A DNA stretch of 64,000 bases from Mesorhizobium sp. LHD-90. Lineage in GTDB: Bacteria; Pseudomonadota; Alphaproteobacteria; Rhizobiales; Rhizobiaceae. This document shows positions 59,694 through 64,000 of this stretch, piece after piece. Where the stretch lies: contig NZ_JAVFVV010000009.1 of the NCBI RefSeq assembly GCF_030929505.1, positions 62,001 to 126,000 of the forward strand, written 5' to 3'. Position numbers and translations under genes: made by a program. The notes beneath the pieces were generated by a model. It searched no databases, was not told where the DNA came from, and saw nothing but the letters and a program-made list of their open reading frames with translations. Every line of letters starts with the position of its first letter. Positions within the stretch are counted from its first letter, which is position 1.

Positions 59694-62167
59694 TTCTTGA
59701 AATCCGTCTGCTTGGAGATGGGATCGGTGGCGTCGAGGGTAACCTTGTTGATGAGCTTGCTGGCGTCGAACCAGGGCACGAACACAACGCCGCGCGGCAT
59801 TCGGTTGCGTCCCCGGGTTTCGACGCGGACCCTGATCTCGCCGCGCCGCGAGACGACGCGGACCTCGGCTCCCTGGTTGATCCTGCGTCGCCGCGCGTCG
59901 TCGGCATTCATGAAGCACACCGCGCCCGGGAACGCCCTGTAGAGTTCGGGAACGCGCATGGTCATCGACCCGGAGTGCCAGTGCTCGAGCACCCGTCCGG
60001 TCACCAGCCAGACGTCGTATTCTTCATCCGGCGACTCCGCGGGCGGTTCGTAGGGCACGGCGAGAATGACAGCCTTGCCGTCCGGCCTGCCGTAGAACTT
60101 CACACCCTCGCCAGGCTTCACGTAGGGATCGAGCCCCTCGCGGTAGCGCCACTTCGTCTCCTTGCCGTCGACGACAGGCCAGCGAAGCCCCCGCACCTGA
60201 TGATAGACGTCGTAAGGCGCGAGGTCGTGACCGTGGCCGCGGCCGAACTCCGCATATTCCTCGAAAAGGCCCTTCTGGAGATAGAAGCCGAATTCGCGCG
60301 ATTCCCGGTTCTCGTACTCGCCGTCGAGGTCGGCGAGCGGGAAGCGGTCGACCTTGCCGTTCCGGAACAGCACGTCGAACAGGGTCTTGCCCTTGTAATT
60401 CGGATTGGCGTTCAGGAGGTCGGCTGGCCAGACCTCTTCCGTCGTAAAGCGTTTCGAGAACTCGACGAGCTGCCAAAGGTCGGAGCGCGCCTCGCCGGGC
60501 GCGTTCACCAGTTGATGCCAGACATGCGTCCGGCGTTCGGCGTTGCCGTAAGCCCCCTCCTTCTCCACCCACATGGCCGCGGGCAGGATCACGTCCGCCG
60601 AAAGCGCGGTGACGGTCGGATAAGCATCGGAGACCACGATGAAGTTGTCGGGGTTGCGGTAGCCCGGATAGGTCTCGTTGCTGTTGTTGGGCGCGGCCTG
60701 AACGTTGTTGTTGACCTGGACCCAGTAGAAGTTGAGCTTGCCGTCCTTCAGCATGCGGTCCTGCTCGACGGCGTGGAAGCCGGGCTTTTCCGGCAGCAGC
60801 CCATGTGGCAGCCGCCAGATCTCCTCGGCGTGCTTCCGGTGCTCGGGGTTTGTGACCACCATGTCCGCCGGAAGGCGATGGGCGAAAGTGCCGACCTCGC
60901 GCGCGGTTCCGCAGGCCGACGGCTGCCCGGTCAGCGAGAACGGGCTGTTGCCCGGCTCCGATATCTTCCCGGTCAGGAGGTGGAGATTGTAGACCATCTG
61001 GTTGGCCCACACGCCGCGGACGTGCTGGTTGAAGCCCATGGTCCAGAGCGACATCACCTTGACGTCCGGATTGGCGTAGAGCTCCGCCAATTCCTCGAGG
61101 AACGCGGGCTCGACCCCGGACAGTTTCGAGACCATGTCGAGCGTATAGTCCGCAACCATCGTCTTGAATGCTTCGAAGTCGATCGGTTCCGTTTTTCCCG
61201 GGTCGGCCGCGCCTTTCGCCGCCATCTCGACGGGATTGTCGGGCCTGAGCCCGTAGCCGATGTCGGTCGCGCCGCTCATGAACACCGCATGGTCGCGCAC
61301 GAAGGCTTCGTTGACACGGCCGGTCTGGATGATGTGGTTGGCGATGTAGTTCAGGATCGCCAGGTCCGTGCCCGGCTTGAAGACGACCGGGATGTCGGCG
61401 AGATCCATCGACCGGTGCGTGAAGGTCGAAAGCACCGCGCAGCGCACGTGCGGATGGCCGAGCCTGCGGTCCGCCACGCGCGTCCACAGGATCGGATGCA
61501 TCTCCGCCATGTTCGACCCCCACAGCACGAACGCGTCCGCATGCTCGAAGTCGTCGTAGCAGCCCATCGGCTCGTCCATGCCGAAGGTGCGCATGAAGGC
61601 GACCGCGGCGGACGCCATGCAGTGGCGCGCGTTGGGATCGAGGTTGTTCGACCGGAAGCCGCCTCGCATCAGCTTGGTGGCCGCATAACCCTCGAAAATC
61701 GTCCACTGGCCGGAGCCGAACATCCCAACGGCCTCCGGACCCTTTTCCCGGAGCACCGCCTTGCACTTCTCGGCCATGAGATCGAAGGCCTCGTCCCAGG
61801 AGACCGGCTCGAACTCCCCGTCCTTGTCGTAGGCGCCGTTCCGCTTGCGCATGAGCGGCGTGGTCAGGCGGTCCTCGCCATACATGATCTTGGAGAGGAA
61901 ATAGCCCTTCACGCAGTTGAGGCCGCGGTTGACCTCCGCCTGCATGTCGCCGTGGGTGGCGACGACGTGGCCGTCCTTCACCCCGACCATCACGCCGCAG
62001 CCGGTGCCGCAGAAGCGGCAAGGCGCTTTGGACCACTTGATCTCCAGCGCCTCGACCCCGCCGGGAACCGGCTGCGCGCTGGCGGGAAGCGCTATTCCCG
62101 CCGACGCCGCGGCGAGCGACGCCGCATGCGCCTTCAGCAGATCGCGACGGTTGATCTTTGCCGTCAT
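59666..62167 (-). CDS. napA: Periplasmic nitrate reductase catalytic subunit NapA
   Basis: 833 residues. A twin-arginine signal ([12 protein letters not shown]) is followed by the [4Fe-4S] ligands Cys50, Cys53, Cys57 and Cys85, and the molybdenum ligand Cys183 in NARHCMASA. The C-terminal molybdopterin domain ends normally ([12 protein letters not shown]). It reduces nitrate to nitrite in the periplasm. Overlaps napD by four bases and napB by 28. Confidence 0.97.
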   Translation of the reverse strand: MTAKINRRDLLKAHAASLAAASAGIALPASAQPVPGGVEALEIKWSKAPCRFCGTGCGVMVGVKDGHVVATHGDMQAEVNRGLNCVKGYFLSKIMYGEDRLTTPLMRKRNGAYDKDGEFEPVSWDEAFDLMAEKCKAVLREKGPEAVGMFGSGQWTIFEGYAATKLMRGGFRSNNLDPNARHCMASAAVAFMRTFGMDEPMGCYDDFEHADAFVLWGSNMAEMHPILWTRVADRRLGHPHVRCAVLSTFTHRSMDLADIPVVFKPGTDLAILNYIANHIIQTGRVNEAFVRDHAVFMSGATDIGYGLRPDNPVEMAAKGAADPGKTEPIDFEAFKTMVADYTLDMVSKLSGVEPAFLEELAELYANPDVKVMSLWTMGFNQHVRGVWANQMVYNLHLLTGKISEPGNSPFSLTGQPSACGTAREVGTFAHRLPADMVVTNPEHRKHAEEIWRLPHGLLPEKPGFHAVEQDRMLKDGKLNFYWVQVNNNVQAAPNNSNETYPGYRNPDNFIVVSDAYPTVTALSADVILPAAMWVEKEGAYGNAERRTHVWHQLVNAPGEARSDLWQLVEFSKRFTTEEVWPADLLNANPNYKGKTLFDVLFRNGKVDRFPLADLDGEYENRESREFGFYLQKGLFEEYAEFGRGHGHDLAPYDVYHQVRGLRWPVVDGKETKWRYREGLDPYVKPGEGVKFYGRPDGKAVILAVPYEPPAESPDEEYDVWLVTGRVLEHWHSGSMTMRVPELYRAFPGAVCFMNADDARRRRINQGAEVRVVSRRGEIRVRVETRGRNRMPRGVVFVPWFDASKLINKVTLDATDPISKQTDFKKCAVKVVPV

Positions 62168-62469
62168 GGCTCCAGATCCTCCCCTTGCTCGATGTGCTCG
62201 AAGACCATGTTGGCCGAGATCACGCCGTCCATCATCGAGATGGTGGTCAATGTTTCTCCCAGCATACCGCTGCTCGGACCTTCGATGGTGACGACGATCC
62301 GGCTGCCGTCCCCCGCGTGAACCTCCACGCCAGGCATCGCGGCGAGACGGCCGCCGATCTCGTCCCTTCGCGCGGGAAGCGCGACGACCACGGCGCTCGA
62401 AATGTGGTGTGGAACGTGAACACGGCCCTTGAGGACAGACCGCCGGTCGATGTTCGGAACATCCCGCAT
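62164..62469 (-). CDS. napD: NapA chaperone NapD
   Basis: 101 residues. [20 protein letters not shown] and [20 protein letters not shown] fit the NapD ferredoxin-like fold. NapD binds the NapA twin-arginine signal and supports cofactor insertion. ATG at 62469 has GGGAGG nine bases upstream. It overlaps napA by four bases. Confidence 0.93.
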   Translation of the reverse strand: MRDVPNIDRRSVLKGRVHVPHHISSAVVVALPARRDEIGGRLAAMPGVEVHAGDGSRIVVTIEGPSSGMLGETLTTISMMDGVISANMVFEHIEQGEDLEP

Positions 62470-62473
62470 CGGT

Positions 62474-62665
62474 TCAACCTCCCGGCGGGCCAGGCGGCCC
62501 GAACACGATCTGGTACATCCAGACAAGGAAACCATAGCCGCCGACGACGCCGACCGCGACGACGGGCCATATGCCGAATGCGAGGATGAAGAAGGCCAGC
62601 AGTTCCCGTCGCCTTGCCTTCGCGCGTGCCGCGCGGGAAAGCGCCTGCTGGCTGTCCTGGGTCAT
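62474..62665 (-). CDS. napE: NapE, small membrane protein of periplasmic nitrate reductase
   Basis: 63 residues from ATG at 62665 (GAGG upstream); ATG at 62689 would add eight. A basic lead (RAKARRRELLAFFILAF) precedes one membrane helix, and the end FLVWMYQIVFGPPGPPGG is the NapE signature. First gene of the nap operon. No napF, napG or napH is present. Confidence 0.93.
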   Translation of the reverse strand: MTQDSQQALSRAARAKARRRELLAFFILAFGIWPVVAVGVVGGYGFLVWMYQIVFGPPGPPGG

Positions 62666-62736
62666 GACCACCTCATGTGCCTTGGACATACGGACGCACC
62701 GTCAATCTGGAGCGTTGTAGAAACGCTACCGCGTTC

Positions 62737-62750
62737 GTGAACATAATCAA
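62737..62750. promoter_or_regulatory. Degenerate FNR-like site upstream of napE
   Basis: Read on the minus strand it is TTGATTATGTTCAC, with an exact left half (TTGAT) and a poor right half. It is 72 bases before the napE start. Low confidence; regulation of nap by FnrN remains open. Confidence 0.25.
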
Positions 62751-62898
62751 GGTCTTTTCGAACCCTGCGGATTTCTATGTTAATTGGCAGGGTTGAAGAA
62801 GCGAACACAGTGCATCCGCTTCCCTGGAGAATCGGACTGGAAGTGCGAGGGTTGCCGTCATAGGTTGCAATGGCGAGACGACTGAAAAGGAGCTCGAT

Positions 62899-63045
62899 AT
62901 GTCCAAATCCATCCTGCTGCTCATTGCAGCCGCCTTGCTCGCTTCGGCAGGTTGCCAGGCCACGTCCACGGCAGACGGCTACAAGGCTGACAACTGCGGC
63001 ATGGTCGGCGCCTCGTGCTCGAGGAACAGCAGGGCCGGGACCTAG
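62899..63045 (+). CDS. Small lipoprotein, 48 residues
   Basis: MSKSILLLIAAALLASAGCQ is a lipoprotein signal with lipobox ASAGC, so Cys19 would be lipidated and the mature part is 30 residues (ATSTADGYKADNCGMVGASC...). AAGGAG lies seven bases before the ATG. It is divergent from napE and upstream of the fnrN-like gene. Similar tiny lipoproteins of unknown role occur in many alphaproteobacteria. Confidence 0.75.
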   Translation: MSKSILLLIAAALLASAGCQATSTADGYKADNCGMVGASCSRNSRAGT

Positions 63046-63139
63046 TATGCGTCCAGCCCGCGCCGAGCGCCGTGCGAGGATTTTGCGACCCATGTAAAGC
63101 TCCATGCGGAAGCCTTATCCGTTGGCGGACGGAATGGCC

Positions 63140-63153
63140 TTGATCAGGATCAA
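63140..63153. promoter_or_regulatory. Perfect FNR/FixK box upstream of the fnrN-like gene
   Basis: TTGATCAGGATCAA is an exact match to TTGAT-N4-ATCAA, 130 bases before the fnrN-like start. It points to autoregulation. The gap from 63046 to 63282 holds no gene. Confidence 0.85.
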
Positions 63154-63282
63154 AAGCCGCCGCACCAGCATCTCGCTGGCCGCCGTGTTTCCCGTGGTCT
63201 CCATGCGGCAATATGCGAGGTCGTATCCCGGCCGCCTGCGCTGGCGTTCTCGGTCGCAGTGTCCGATATTGACGGCAGCACC

Positions 63283-64000
63283 ATGGATACCGACCGCAAG
63301 GACATTCACAACTCCGACATTCCCGTGCTCTGCCGGAGTTGTGACGCCCGGCACAAGGGCATGTGTGGCGCGCTCGATTCGGCCGAACTCGTCGCGCTAT
63401 CGCGCCATACGCGCATCGTCCGGCACGCGGCCGGCGACGAACTCGCTGCCGAGAGCGAGCCGACCGAATCCTATGCGAACGTCATGCGAGGGGTCGTCAA
63501 GCTCACCAAGGTGCTGGAAGACGGCCGCCAGCAGATCGTCGGACTTCAGTTCGCTCCCGACTTCCTTGGCCGTCTCTTCGCTCGGGAGAGCGCGGTGACC
63601 GCCGAGGCCGCGTCGGAGGTGGATCTCTGCCGCGTGCCGAAGGGCGCGCTGGAGCGGCTTGTGGCCGCCAATCCCAGGCTGGAGCACCGGCTGATGCAGC
63701 AGACGCTCCGGGAACTCGACGAAGCACGCGAATGGATGGTCACGCTTGGACGGAAGACCGCGGCGGAGAAGGTCGCAAGCTTCCTGTACCTCATCGCGAC
63801 CCACCTCGATCCCTCGGCAGACGCAAACGCCAAGGGTCGCAAGTTCGACCTGCCGCTGACGCGCGGAGACATCGCCGACTTCCTTGGGCTGACGCTCGAG
63901 ACGGTCTCGAGGCAATTGTCCAGACTTCGCGCGGACAAGGTCATCGCGATCACCGCGGTGACACGCGTGGAGGTGGCCGATCTGGAGCGGCTCAGGAAGC
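63283..64000 (+). CDS. fnrN: FnrN-like Crp/Fnr regulator with [4Fe-4S] cysteines, 3' end outside window
   Basis: The first 239 residues are visible and the frame is still open at the right edge. An N-terminal cysteine cluster (C17, C20, C28 in VLCRSCDARHKGMCG) and Cys115 give the four ligands expected of an oxygen-labile [4Fe-4S] sensor, as in FnrN/FNR and unlike FixK. A cyclic-nucleotide-like fold follows, and the HTH LTRGDIADFLGLTLETVSRQ contains the E-x2-SR recognition residues that read TTGAT. It probably activates ccoNOQP and itself. Confidence 0.92.
   Translation, partial: MDTDRKDIHNSDIPVLCRSCDARHKGMCGALDSAELVALSRHTRIVRHAAGDELAAESEPTESYANVMRGVVKLTKVLEDGRQQIVGLQFAPDFLGRLFARESAVTAEAASEVDLCRVPKGALERLVAANPRLEHRLMQQTLRELDEAREWMVTLGRKTAAEKVASFLYLIATHLDPSADANAKGRKFDLPLTRGDIADFLGLTLETVSRQLSRLRADKVIAITAVTRVEVADLERLRK

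Noticed and set aside
63115-63354. Minus-strand frame of 79 codons upstream of fnrN
   Set aside because: It overlaps the FNR box and the fnrN start, has no ribosome site and no recognisable domain.

Overview
The window reads as a high-GC chromosomal segment from an alphaproteobacterium of the order Hyphomicrobiales, most like the Mesorhizobium/Phyllobacteriaceae group. The grounds are the hisS-hisZ-hisG order with short-form HisG, the DUF3422 protein, the FixNOQP/FixIS style cbb3 genes, an FnrN-type regulator with TTGAT-N4-ATCAA boxes, and families of GC-rich palindromic intergenic repeats. The genus assignment is inference; no rRNA or tRNA gene is present to confirm it.

Left part (1-27.1 kb). 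A FadR-type GntR regulator runs off the left edge, followed by a DUF3422 membrane protein and the three glycolate oxidase subunits glcD, glcE and glcF. The glc genes are separated by unrelated cargo: an ASCH-like protein, a Uma2 nuclease-like protein and a DUF433/DUF5615 toxin-antitoxin-like pair. A perfect inverted repeat upstream of glcD is a good operator candidate. glcE has no ATG, GTG or TTG start in its proper frame. Then come housekeeping and accessory genes: a DUF2161 nuclease-like protein, an L,D-transpeptidase, 3-methyladenine glycosylase tag, an orphan Bug-type binding protein without a signal peptide, a PaaI thioesterase, an RsmB-type rRNA methyltransferase, a GNAT enzyme, a Phd/PIN toxin-antitoxin pair, katG divergent from oxyR, the hisS-hisZ-hisG unit (with a perfect 49-bp inverted repeat between hisS and hisZ and an unusual internal segment in hisS), a methylthioadenosine nucleosidase and guaA.

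Middle (27.2-43.7 kb). Directly 3' of guaA, and convergent with it, is a complete type II Wadjet (jetABCD) anti-plasmid operon with four-base start/stop overlaps. A LuxR-type regulator gene lies 56 bases upstream of jetA on the same strand and is divergent from a giant glycine-rich autotransporter of about 2,336 residues. The 3' end of guaA is a known integration site for genomic islands, so this may be an island insertion, although no integrase or attachment repeat is visible.

Right part (43.8-64 kb). This is a respiratory cluster. An aa3-type cytochrome oxidase (coxB, coxA, two subunit III genes, subunit IV) reads rightward. Facing it is a long leftward series: napEDABC (periplasmic nitrate reductase), ccoNOQP (cbb3 oxidase), a 64-residue membrane protein, a DUF2189 protein, ccoI and ccoS (copper ATPase and assembly factor), a 43-residue membrane peptide, ctaB (heme O synthase) and a second DUF2189 protein. 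The usual ccoG and ccoH are missing from between ccoP and ccoI. At the right edge an FnrN-like oxygen sensor with [4Fe-4S] cysteines begins. Perfect FNR/FixK boxes precede both it and ccoN, which suggests oxygen control of the whole module.

The clearest defence system is the Wadjet operon, a known type. The least explained items are its possible LuxR/autotransporter partners, the DUF2189 and small membrane proteins in the cbb3 operon, the hisS insertion and the glcE start.
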